64,000 bases of DNA from Myxococcales bacterium. Its GTDB lineage: Bacteria > Myxococcota_A > Polyangia > Palsa-1104 > JAEUJZ01. The DNA is taken from positions 1-64,000 of the forward strand of contig JAEUKB010000030.1 of the NCBI GenBank assembly GCA_016794365.1. Direction: 5' to 3'. Of the stretch, positions 17,745-25,308 are shown piece by piece. The position numbers and the translations under genes are program-made. Within the stretch, counting starts at the first letter, position 1; every line of letters begins with the position of its first letter. The notes beneath the pieces were generated by a model. It was not told the origin of the DNA, did not search any database, and saw nothing but the letters and a program-made list of their open reading frames with translations.

Positions 17745-17895
17745 AGACCGGAATCGGAGCAGAGACTGGCGCTGGAACAGCAACAGGCGCAGGAACAGGA
17801 ATCGGAACAGAGACCGGCGCAGGCGCAGGAACAGCAACAGGCGCAGGAACAGGCGCAGGAATCGGAACAGAGACTGGCACAGACACGGACGGAGT
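17745..17895 (-). repeat. Tandem repeats encoding Pro-Val-Ala linker
   Basis: Degenerate ~6-bp and 18-bp units (GGAACAG, GGCGCAG) encode [17 protein letters not shown] sequence on the minus strand within the kinase B tail. Confidence 0.8.
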
Positions 17896-18898
17896 CTTCG
17901 CCATCAGCACCAGATCCTGCGTCGATGTGCTGGCGCGACCACTGCTTCCCTTCATCAGCGTGGTGAGCGTGCGCATGTCGATCCGCAGATAGCCTTTGTG
18001 AACTGCCGTGAGCGTGCGCCCAAGCTCTGCGGACAGCAGATTCTTTTGCGTCAGATAGACAATGAGCGATCTCTCTCCGCTCTGTTTCCATTCCGCCGCT
18101 TTGCGCTCCAGTTCGTGTGCGGCCTCCGCAGACAAAGACAGGAACATCGGACGAAGTAGCTCCAGCTCGCCCTCTTTCGATTCCGTTCCCACGGACAACA
18201 GAGTGGCTGCTTTCGCCGATTGCTGCTGCGCCGCAGCGCGACTTGGGTGAGGCATCCCAAGCGACGCTTCCTTCATGACCGCTCGCACCGCACCGCTTCC
18301 TACAGAGTCCGCAGTCTGCGCTGGTTGCTCGACGGCTTTGGGCTCTGTCTGAACTTCTGCGCGCGGCAGAACGGACGCCGATGCAGAGACTCCTTCCGCA
18401 GCGCGAATTCCCGAGTCTTCAAAGGGGAAGGCATTCGCATCGCTCGACGACTCACCGCCCATCGTGCGCAGAGACTGATGAACCTGCGACATGCTGGGCC
18501 GATCTTCTGGCATCTTCTTGAGCATCCGCAGAATCAGCGCGCTCAGCTCTGCTCGAACCCATGGAGCCATATCGGCAGGAGGAACCGGTTTGCGATGAAA
18601 ATGATCATGCATAAGCTGATATGCAGATCCACTAAATGGCAAACTACCTACTGCCATTTCATATAAAATGACACCAAGGGCATAGACATCTGCTTTTGCT
18701 GTAATGTTTGGCAAATCGCGCCACTGCTCAGGTGACATATACTGTGGCGTTCCCATGATGGCGCCGATTTTTGTGAGCGCGCGCGACGCTTGATCGCTGC
18801 TGGATGCAAGCTTTGCTATGCCAAAATCAAGCACCTTGGTCCGGCGACCATGAGGAGAGTCTGGATCTTCAATGATAAAAATGTTCGATGGCTTCAGG

Positions 18899-18909
18899 TC
18901 GCGATGAAC
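18899..18909 (-). repeat. Direct-repeat copy 2 at kinase B break (HRD motif)
   Basis: GTTCATCGCGA (minus strand) starts the kinase B C-half. It is identical to and co-oriented with the copy at 2692-2702 at the end of the N-half. Confidence 0.75.
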
Positions 18910-19137
18910 TCAATCCTCGTCTAGCGTCGGCTTGGTTCGGTTCCCCAGAAGAGTCTTTCTCTCGAAGGTGCAGGGAACGGACGCAACACGCAGCAGCTTC
19001 TGTCACGCACACAAGACTTTTATTGATCAATGATTGGGTCCTACACTTTGCCGCTCTGTACTCGAACACATTTTCCGAACCTTTTCCCCGGTCGCGCTCG
19101 ATTTCAGTTTCTCGACGGAAAGATGTTCAGCGTTTCG
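18910..19137. other. Insert between kinase A N-half and kinase B C-half
   Basis: This ~230-base stretch without a gene lies between the HCD break of kinase A (right) and the HRD break of kinase B (left), both on the minus strand. It shares GTTGCGTCCGTTCCCTG (18971-18987, one mismatch) with the gap at 2534-2550, and CGTTC...CCTTC plus ACCAAGCCGACG with 357-410. It begins right after codons V-H-C-D and ends right before V-H-R-D. It may be a hybrid of two copies of an element that had inserted at this motif. Confidence 0.45.
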
Positions 19138-19150
19138 TCACAGTGAACCA
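19137..19150 (-). repeat. Inverted-repeat copy 2 at kinase A break (HCD motif)
   Basis: TGGTTCACTGTGAC on the minus strand ends the kinase A N-half and is the inverted partner of 447-460. Confidence 0.75.
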
Positions 19151-19694
19151 CTCCGCTCTTGTGGGCGGCGGAGAGGGCGGCGCAGAGCTGGTCTAGGAGC
19201 GCGGCCACTTGCTGGAGAGGCAGCGGACGTGGCTTGCCATCGACGGTATCGACGAGGCGACGACTGAGAGACTGTCCGTCGAGCAGCTCCATCGTCAGGA
19301 ACTTTTCGCCTTCGTGATCCCCGATATCGAACACACGCGCGACATTCCTGTGGGTGACACGGCGCGCCAGACGTACTTCGTTGCGGAAGTTTTCGATCAT
19401 CGCAGCGTCGCTGAGCAGCTCTTTGCGCAGCACTTTGAGCGCAACCAGTTCGCCCAGCTCGACATCGCGGGCACGATAGACGCTGCCGCTGGCACCGACG
19501 CCCAGCAGTTCTGTTAGCTCATACCGACCGCCATAGAGCGGTGTGGCAAGCGCCGAGAGATCGACGAGCTGCGGCCCTTCTGATTGCGACGACGGTGACG
19601 GTTGCGATGATGGCGGTTGCGATGATGGCGAAGATGATGGCGAAGACGAAGACGCAGCGCCCTCCCCTGTACGTACCGACGGGCCAATCGACAT
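19138..19694 (-). pseudogene. Kinase A, N-terminal half (Ser/Thr kinase N-lobe)
   Basis: It begins MSIGPSVRT with a Ser/Pro/Gln-rich leader of ~40 residues. A typical N-lobe follows: GRYELTELLGVGASGSVYRA, VALKVLRKEL, MIENFRNEVRLARRVTHRNV, FLTMELLDGQSL and the helix E end AAHKSGVVHCD. The reading frame then runs into unrelated sequence and stops about 10 codons later. Family members continue HxDLKPDN...TDFGIARA, which is exactly how the piece at 443-2473 starts. Both have Cys in place of Arg in the HRD motif, a less common choice that supports common origin. An upstream start at 19715 would add seven residues. Confidence 0.8.
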
Positions 19695-19881
19695 GATGCG
19701 CTCATTATCGCGCAACTTCGCCGTGCGGTGCTACTGCCGCTGCTCGTGCCCTGTCCATCGGGTCACCAGCGCCTCATTCACCTTGTCATCCGATTCACAG
19801 GCCAAGTACTATCCCGCGATCGGAGCTTGGCCCACTCTCGGGTCGAGCGCCAGCCCCAGACGGAAGGACGACAGAAGCCAG

Positions 19882-20925
19882 ATGCGCATCGAATCAGTAC
19901 AGGTTGCATTCCCGAGTCGCGTGGTAAGTAACGAGGAGATCCTCTCGTTGGTGAGACAGCACAGTCAGGACATCTTCGATGGTGACCTCGAGCTGACCCT
20001 TGCGCGAATCGCAAAAGCGCTACAGGCTTCGGGCGCGAATCGTCGGCGCTGGCTCGCACCGGGAGAGACACCGCTCGCATGCATCGAGTCGGCTGTGAAG
20101 AAAGCTCTCGACGAGGCTGGGATCGGCAAACAGGATGTCGATTTGCTCATCTATGTTGGCATCGGCAAAGGCTTCGTCGAGCCAGGGCAGTCCTACATGG
20201 TGGCTCACGCGCTCGGCATGGATCGCGTCGAGTGCTTCGACATCATCGATGCGTGCATGAGCTGGACGCGCGCGATGCAGATCTCCGAGAGCCTTCTGCT
20301 GACCAAGCGCCATCGGCGAATCCTGATCGTCAACGGAGAGATCAATACCTACGAAGGTGGCCCTCTGTATCCTTGCAACTATCGTCTGCGCAACGCAAAC
20401 GAGCTGGAGTGGACGTTTCCAAGCTACACCATCGGCAGCGCAGCCACGGCCACGCTCGTGACGAGCGATCCCGAACAGCCTTGGATCTGGAGCTTTTCCT
20501 CGCGTCCAGACCTGGCTGATCTGTGTACTGTCCCGACGCCAGGATTCGAGCGCTTCTCGAACGGTGCGCCCAAGATTGGCAAAAATGGCATCTATCGCTT
20601 CGCATCCTACGGCAAGGAACTGCATGTCCATGCGCATCAGCCGGTTGTGCAAGCGATGCGAGCTGTCCTCGAGAAAACCGGCGAAGTCGTCCGTGTGTTC
20701 ACCCACACCTCGTCCTTCAAAGAGTGGGATGTGTTCGCGCGCGACCTGGGAATCCAGGACAAGATCCATCACCTCTATCCTGAGTACGGAAACATCGTGT
20801 CCGCGTCGATTCCTGCTGGCATCGCACTGGCTGTCGAAGCCGGGCTCGTCTCGCGGGGCGACCGAATCGCCGGGTGGGTGGGAAGCGCAGGCATGTCGTT
20901 TGCGGCCTACACATTTCGTTACTGA
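19882..20925 (+). CDS. Beta-ketoacyl-ACP synthase III-like (FabH family thiolase)
   Basis: This 347-residue condensing enzyme has the catalytic triad of KAS III: Cys in IIDACMSWTRA near residue 125, His in VFTHTSSF near residue 275 and Asn in YGNIVSASIP near residue 304. The C-terminal GWVGSAGMSFAAYTFRY closes the fold. Such enzymes join an acyl-CoA and malonyl-ACP (FabH) or acyl chains (OleA-like, alkylquinolone-type); the substrate cannot be told here. Start 19882 (MRIESVQVAFPSRVVSN) gives the standard length and follows GGAAGGAC. An SDR reductase gene follows 25 bases later, so the pair may make and reduce a beta-keto product. The upstream kinase fragment is divergent. Confidence 0.85.
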   Translation: MRIESVQVAFPSRVVSNEEILSLVRQHSQDIFDGDLELTLARIAKALQASGANRRRWLAPGETPLACIESAVKKALDEAGIGKQDVDLLIYVGIGKGFVEPGQSYMVAHALGMDRVECFDIIDACMSWTRAMQISESLLLTKRHRRILIVNGEINTYEGGPLYPCNYRLRNANELEWTFPSYTIGSAATATLVTSDPEQPWIWSFSSRPDLADLCTVPTPGFERFSNGAPKIGKNGIYRFASYGKELHVHAHQPVVQAMRAVLEKTGEVVRVFTHTSSFKEWDVFARDLGIQDKIHHLYPEYGNIVSASIPAGIALAVEAGLVSRGDRIAGWVGSAGMSFAAYTFRY

Positions 20926-20950
20926 AACAGAAGCGGCAGGGAGAACGCAC

Positions 20951-21793
20951 ATGAAGCCTCTAAAAGGTCGTGTTGCCATCGTCACGGGGGCCTCGCGTGG
21001 CATTGGTGTTCCGATCGCGATGGCACTCGCGCGCAGAGGCATCCGACTGACGCTGGCCGCGCGCTCGGCGGAGCTGCTCCAGCAGACCGCTGCGTCGATT
21101 CGTGCGAGCACGGGCGCGCATGTGCTGGCGGTACCGACCGATGTCACCCAGCCGGAAGCCCAAGATCAGCTCATCGCAGCAACCCTGGCCGAGTTTGGGT
21201 CCATCGATGTGCTCATCAACAATGCAGGAATCGTCCAGCCCGCTGCTTATGAGGGACTCGCGCTGGACGAGCTGGAGCAGCACCTCGCGGTCAACCTGGC
21301 GGCTCCTATGGCGCTTGCGCGACGGGTTCTGCCGCACCTGCTGGCGCAAAATCGGGGCCACATCGTAAACATTGCGTCGCTCGGAGGGCTCCTCGGCATC
21401 GCGTGGGGAGAGTCCTATGGCGCAACCAAGCATGGTCTGGTCGGTTTTACTCGCTCGCTGCGCATGTCGTGCAAGGTGTCGGCCACGCAGGTGAGTGCGT
21501 CGGTCGTTTGCCCAGGCTTCATCGACGAGGTCGGAATGTACGCCGACACAGCGCTTCCACATGGCCATCGGGCTCCCTTTGTGCTGGGTACATCGTCACC
21601 TGAAGCCGTCGCAGCTGCCGTGATTCGAGCGATCGAGCGTGACGAGCCAGAGGTGATCGTCAGCTCTCGGCCCGTGCGCGCACTGCTCATGCTGGGAGCC
21701 CTCTCACCACGCTTGCTGGAGCGACTGTGCATCAAGCTCGGTCTGCACTCTGTGTTCGAGCGGACAGCGCGCAGTCAAGGACGCGGACGGTAA
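20951..21793 (+). CDS. Short-chain dehydrogenase/reductase
   Basis: The protein has 280 residues. The Rossmann motif is VTGASRGIG near residue 13, the NNAG motif lies near residue 90, and the catalytic Ser (VNIASLGG) and YGATK tetrad are near residues 140 and 157. This is a classical SDR, and the TGxxxGIG form usually uses NADP(H). A C-terminal ~40-residue hydrophobic extension (VRALLMLGALSPRLLERLC) may associate with membrane or substrate. GGGAG precedes the ATG. It is co-directional with the KAS III gene, and reduction of a 3-ketoacyl product is a reasonable guess. The palindromic repeat begins 24 bases after the stop. Confidence 0.88.
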   Translation: MKPLKGRVAIVTGASRGIGVPIAMALARRGIRLTLAARSAELLQQTAASIRASTGAHVLAVPTDVTQPEAQDQLIAATLAEFGSIDVLINNAGIVQPAAYEGLALDELEQHLAVNLAAPMALARRVLPHLLAQNRGHIVNIASLGGLLGIAWGESYGATKHGLVGFTRSLRMSCKVSATQVSASVVCPGFIDEVGMYADTALPHGHRAPFVLGTSSPEAVAAAVIRAIERDEPEVIVSSRPVRALLMLGALSPRLLERLCIKLGLHSVFERTARSQGRGR

Positions 21794-21817
21794 GCCCAGA
21801 ATGCCATCACGATTCAG

Positions 21818-21934
21818 AACACCCAACGAAACCGATTGGCCCCGTTTGCAGCATCGTCGATCCTCACGTATGTGCGTACGCTCCGGGCCTTCTCTTGGCA
21901 ATTGGGGTTTCTCATGACGGTTTCGTTGGGCGTT
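21818..21934. repeat. attC-like imperfect palindrome, left copy
   Basis: The ends AACACCCAACGAAACCG and CGGTTTCGTTGGGCGTT pair with one mismatch over 17 bases and enclose ~83 bases with further internal pairing. The ends fit integron attC core sites: RYYYAAC (ACCCAAC, 21821-21827) and GTTRRRY (GTTGGGC, 21925-21931). The interior is homologous, in inverted orientation, to the copy at 23292-23411. Confidence 0.7.
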
Positions 21935-23290
21935 TTTAATCATTATCACGTCGATCCCGCGAGTACGAACGCATCGGATCCACGCCATCCGCGCAACTTC
22001 GTTCGGTACGCAGCGCTGCTGGCTCCGATTACTTGGCTGGATCGTGCGTCATGGCGTCTGAGAAAGCGCTCTGCCTGGCAGTTGGGCAAGCGACTTGTTG
22101 CCGCATTCGATGATGTGGGTCTGTTGCATCCACGCTGGGGAAGTGAAGCAGAGCTAGCAGTATTGCGGAACAACATTCAACTATTTGGCAACTCGATCGA
22201 TCAAAATCCCTACATCTCTGCGATTGGACGTTTTTTGCTTGGAAAGGTTATGCTCGGACATCTCGCCAACCGAGCAGCGTTCATTCGTTTCTACGAAGAA
22301 AATCGCGACTTCATTGCTGAACATGGTCGCTATGTTGCACCCGTTTTGGTCACAGGTTTTCCCCGAACGGGCACGACCTTGCTACAGCGCTTACTCAGCG
22401 AAGACCCGAATACTCGCTCGCCGTACACTTATGAACTAGAAAAGACCACGCCACCGCTACGAGCCCACGCTGATCCGTTACGAGATGCGCGCATTGAGAA
22501 GAGCGCAGCCACACTGGCCACCCTGCAACGGCTCGCCCCTGGCTTTGTTGAAAAGTTTTCTGAGTCGCACGTCTGGTCAGCCACCGAGAGAGAAGAATCG
22601 CTTACTTACATTCAATTACACAATGGCCTCAACGTCATGAATGCAGCGCAGGCCGGGCGATCATATCTTCACAGCATGATGAAACCAGAAGTCGCTGATG
22701 CGCTCTTTGCATATGAACGCAACTTCTTTTCAATGCTTGATGCCTTCGCACCAGCGAGATCGCACTGGACCAATAAGGCACCTACTTACGCACCCTATTT
22801 CGGAAAAATCTTCGAGCATTATCCCGATGCACGCGTCGTGATTACCCATCGTCATCCCGGCAAGAACATTGCTTCAGTCTGTCGCTTGCTTGAGTCGTGG
22901 ATGCTGCCCTTCGATGAAGAAGGCAGCTTTGATAAGATCCGACTCGGTGACATCTTGCTCGATGGACTACAGGTTATCTTCGATGCGCCCATGGCATACC
23001 GCATAGCCAACCCTCAGCGCGAGTCCCAGATCGTCGATTGCCTCTATAGCGACTTGTTTTCTGATCCAATCGGCATGGTGCGCCAGATTTACGCCAAGTT
23101 CAACATACCTTACACGGCAGCCTTTGAACAGCGTATGCGCGTATATCTTGCCAACAACCAGCAAGGCAAATATGGTCGCCACAAATACTCAAATGACGAG
23201 TATGGTTTCGATCCAGATCGATTGGCCGAGCGGCTACGTGGCTATTATTCAAAATTTGGCTATGGAACAAAACCACAAGCGCACGACTGA
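21914..23290 (+). CDS. Sulfotransferase family protein in a cassette-like unit
   Basis: It is a sulfotransferase of the Sulfotransfer_3 type: the 5'-phosphosulfate loop VLVTGFPRTGTTLLQRLLSE is near residue 150, the 3'-phosphate region VVITHRHPGKNIASVCRL is near residue 330 and the C-terminal HKYSNDEYG is present. It would transfer sulfate from PAPS to a hydroxyl or amine on an unknown lipid or small molecule. Its codon use is more AT-rich than in its neighbours. The start is uncertain: the frame stays open through the left palindrome (TTG 21836, ATG 21914, TTG 21926), and the TTG at 21926 coincides with the first bases expected of an integron cassette. The stop lies 1 base before the right palindrome. 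This tight placement and the composition suggest acquisition as a mobile cassette. Confidence 0.85.
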   Translation: MTVSLGVFNHYHVDPASTNASDPRHPRNFVRYAALLAPITWLDRASWRLRKRSAWQLGKRLVAAFDDVGLLHPRWGSEAELAVLRNNIQLFGNSIDQNPYISAIGRFLLGKVMLGHLANRAAFIRFYEENRDFIAEHGRYVAPVLVTGFPRTGTTLLQRLLSEDPNTRSPYTYELEKTTPPLRAHADPLRDARIEKSAATLATLQRLAPGFVEKFSESHVWSATEREESLTYIQLHNGLNVMNAAQAGRSYLHSMMKPEVADALFAYERNFFSMLDAFAPARSHWTNKAPTYAPYFGKIFEHYPDARVVITHRHPGKNIASVCRLLESWMLPFDEEGSFDKIRLGDILLDGLQVIFDAPMAYRIANPQRESQIVDCLYSDLFSDPIGMVRQIYAKFNIPYTAAFEQRMRVYLANNQQGKYGRHKYSNDEYGFDPDRLAERLRGYYSKFGYGTKPQAHD

Positions 23291-23291
23291 G

Positions 23292-23411
23292 AACGCCTAA
23301 CGAAACCGTTATGAGGAACCCCGAGTGCAAAGAGGAGGACCGGAGCGTACGCAAGTACGTGAGGACCGACGATGCAGAAGGCGGGGTCCGCAATAGGTTT
23401 CGTTAGGCGTT
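23292..23411. repeat. attC-like imperfect palindrome, right copy
   Basis: The ends AACGCCTAACGAAACC and GGTTTCGTTAGGCGTT are perfect inverted repeats of 16 bases, with core-site fits GCCTAAC (23295-23301) and GTTAGGC (23402-23408). The ~88-base interior matches the reverse complement of the left copy, e.g. CGGAGCGTACGCAAGTACGT versus CGGAGCGTACGCACATACGT. It directly follows the sulfotransferase stop codon, where a cassette attC belongs. Confidence 0.75.
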
Positions 23412-23510
23412 CTGAGTCTTCCAAAGACGCAGGGTGGCGGGGCCCGCGCTACTTGGGATAGATCCAGCGCGCCAGCCAGCCGGGTCGGCAAGAGTCGTTG
23501 TGCAGCGCTC

Positions 23511-24374
23511 TCAGCGGCAGCGTGTCTTGACCTGCGAGCAGGACTCGGTCTGCGCACAGGTCGGCGTGCTCAAGTCGGCGGGAAAGCGGACGAGATAGCC
23601 GCTCGGATACTCCGGTCCAGACACACACATGCGCGACTTGTCCGGATTGAGCGGAGAAAAGGAAGGGACGCCCAAAAACTCGATGCTGCCATCGGATGTA
23701 ACGGTGAAGCCGCGCGGAGACAGGGTGTTGACCTTGCCGGTGCTGGCCAGCTGCGCGGGAATGAACGTCGCGCGCTGAATGGCACCGCTGACCGGGTCGT
23801 GCTTGGCCAAGATCGATACCGTGGGACCGCCGCCACTGCCGATCGAACCGTACGCAGGCAGCCAGCCCCCCTTGCCATCAAATGCAGAGCCGCCGCCATC
23901 GACGGTGTAGACCGCATAGAGCAGGCTTCCGCCATCCCAAGCCACCCCGTACGCGCGACCATCGGGAGCCTGCGCTTCAGCGGCCAGACAGAACGCGATG
24001 CTGCCGCCGTTTACGCGTGCGATGAACGGATCTTGGTTGTTGCCCGAGACCTGGCTCCAGCCGACGTAGATTGTGCTCTGACCGAACGTGACGGATGCAG
24101 CGCCGCTCTGCGCCATGGCAGCCGCCGTCATCGAGCAGTCCAGCTTGCCGCTGCCCCAGCTCACCTTGAAGCTCGGACTCGTAGCAGACAGCGTGTACGG
24201 ATAGGCTGCCCCGCCATCCCCCAAGTCCGCGCTGGTGGCGGCATCACTGCCCACGGCCAAGTCTAGGTTGCCATCGCCCGCGACAGCGCCATCACTACAC
24301 GCCGCACACAGCAGCGCGATCCCAAGCCACCCTCTTCGATCCAAACAAGCCGCTCTTACGTGGTGTCTCAACAT
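23511..24374 (-). CDS. Secreted lipoprotein of unknown function
   Basis: The protein has 287 residues. An N-terminal signal with a lipobox (WLGIALLCAACSDG) places the lipidated Cys near residue 26, and a Gly/Asp-rich spacer follows. The rest is rich in beta-strand and Gly (VSWGSGKLDCSMTAAAMA, AYGVAWDGGSLLYAVYTVDG), resembling SBBP/beta-propeller repeat proteins of myxobacteria. Cysteines near the C-terminus (CAQTESCSQVKTRCR) suggest disulfides. It has no operon partner: the next gene is separate and the palindrome lies behind it. No function is assigned. Confidence 0.75.
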   Translation of the reverse strand: MLRHHVRAACLDRRGWLGIALLCAACSDGAVAGDGNLDLAVGSDAATSADLGDGGAAYPYTLSATSPSFKVSWGSGKLDCSMTAAAMAQSGAASVTFGQSTIYVGWSQVSGNNQDPFIARVNGGSIAFCLAAEAQAPDGRAYGVAWDGGSLLYAVYTVDGGGSAFDGKGGWLPAYGSIGSGGGPTVSILAKHDPVSGAIQRATFIPAQLASTGKVNTLSPRGFTVTSDGSIEFLGVPSFSPLNPDKSRMCVSGPEYPSGYLVRFPADLSTPTCAQTESCSQVKTRCR

Positions 24375-24400
24375 CCAGTCCCCCCTTTGTCAGACAGATG

Positions 24401-24742
24401 TCACGGCTGGGCAGGCTGCCCCAGCAGCAGCGCGTGGATGTCGCCTTTGGTGCGGAAGGACTCGATCAGTAGATACAGGCTCAGGAACGTGACGCCGCCC
24501 ACGACCGCCAGCAGCCCAAGCAGAAGACCGACCGGACGGAAGCGGTGCCGATGGCTGACCCACAGTCCCGACAAAAGGAGCATGCACGCAAAGTCGAGGT
24601 TGAACTGTCCCGGCCACATCAGCTTGGTGATGTCGCCAAAAAAGACCGGGACCAGGTTCGGTCCATGGTGTGCGACGACCACAGCGGTGTAGCCACAGAT
24701 CGTCACGAAAATCAGCGCAAGCAGGATGCGAAACAGGGTCAT
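24401..24742 (-). CDS. Small integral membrane protein, three TM helices
   Basis: This 113-residue protein has hydrophobic segments at about residues 4-26 (LFRILLALIFVTICGYTAVV), 48-68 (FACMLLLSGLWV) and 73-95 (VGLLLGLLAVVGGVTFLSLY). Start 24742 is chosen because AAGGAG lies 8 bases before this ATG. No known catalytic motif is present. It is 29 bases downstream of another membrane protein gene and probably co-transcribed with it. The XRE regulator gene points away on the other side. Confidence 0.7.
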   Translation of the reverse strand: MTLFRILLALIFVTICGYTAVVVAHHGPNLVPVFFGDITKLMWPGQFNLDFACMLLLSGLWVSHRHRFRPVGLLLGLLAVVGGVTFLSLYLLIESFRTKGDIHALLLGQPAQP

Positions 24743-24771
24743 GGTCGGTTCTCCTTGTCCGTCAGGCGTTC

Positions 24772-25194
24772 TCATTCATCGCGGGCAGGCCGCCACAGCG
24801 GACCGGCAGCCAGCGCGAGCACCAAGACATTGATGAGCGCATTCGATGCATTGCCCGAGGCAATCGATCCCGCGCTATCCAGCACAAACCACGCACACAA
24901 GCCAGTAAGTACTGCCTGCCGCACGCCTCGCGGTGCCAGGTCATAGACCCAGGCCGACAGACACCACACCATCACCCCCCAGCCGGTCAGAAACCCGCCG
25001 GTCAGCGCCGACAAAAAGCGCGTATCGGGATGTAAAAACGTGGTGCCGCCATCGAGCGGCCAGCTCAGCAGGTCGAGCGTCAGCCGGGCTGGCTCCGCCG
25101 TCTTCGGCATCGTTCCCAGCGAAAAGATCGGCCCAAACGAGCCGATGACCAGCGCAGTCACCTTCAAGTAGCGCTTGTGCTGTTGTTTGTTCAT
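24772..25194 (-). CDS. Integral membrane protein, about four TM helices
   Basis: This 140-residue protein has an amphipathic N-terminus and hydrophobic stretches near residues 11-28, 60-85 (LTGGFLTGWGVMVWCLSAWV), 95-112 and 115-132. GGGAG precedes the ATG. Together with the smaller gene downstream it forms a two-gene unit transcribed divergently from the XRE regulator at 25309, a layout typical of a regulator and its target. Function is unknown. Confidence 0.72.
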   Translation of the reverse strand: MNKQQHKRYLKVTALVIGSFGPIFSLGTMPKTAEPARLTLDLLSWPLDGGTTFLHPDTRFLSALTGGFLTGWGVMVWCLSAWVYDLAPRGVRQAVLTGLCAWFVLDSAGSIASGNASNALINVLVLALAAGPLWRPARDE

Positions 25195-25308
25195 GGCGGA
25201 CTCCCTGGCTTGATTCGTTCTGTCTAAAAGTCTTTCCTTCTGTGCGGGTGGAAGTCCATGACCCCGCAGGTCATGGACCTACGGCAACCGGGTCGGCTAG
25301 ATTGCGGC

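Larger units (their letters stand above)
16636..18909 (-). pseudogene. Kinase B, C-terminal half (kinase C-lobe, repeat tail, TM anchor)
   Basis: The open frame begins immediately after an in-frame TGA at [15 protein letters not shown], so the N-lobe is missing. Next come [20 protein letters not shown] and a complete C-lobe. An ~850-codon tail-rich region then contains the module [27 protein letters not shown] shared with the kinase at 3868-4902. It is followed by Pro-Val-Ala repeats, Glu-Pro-Lys repeats, Asp-Glu-Pro repeats, and a single C-terminal membrane helix ([19 protein letters not shown]). The lobe is AT-rich like the N-half at 2692-3128, which ends in the same nucleotides GTTCATCGCGA. 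The first possible start after the break is a GTG at DFG, so this piece alone cannot be an active kinase. Confidence 0.8.

Noticed and set aside
18910..19137. Group I or group II self-splicing intron at the kinase break
   Set aside because: No domain V-like hairpin, conserved intron ends or intron-encoded protein could be recognised by eye; kept only as an open test in the element finding.
19543..19881. N-terminal extension of the KAS III gene into a repeat Asp/Gly-rich leader
   Set aside because: That stretch is the antisense of the kinase A N-half leader; the ATG at 19882 gives the normal family length.
20564..20950. N-terminal extension of the SDR frame over the KAS III gene
   Set aside because: It is an out-of-frame shadow of the KAS III gene; the SDR starts at 20951 with its own ribosome site.
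23100..23393. 97-codon minus-strand ORF over the right palindrome
   Set aside because: Its sequence resembles the frame through the left palindrome only because the two palindromes are inverted homologues; no independent coding support.
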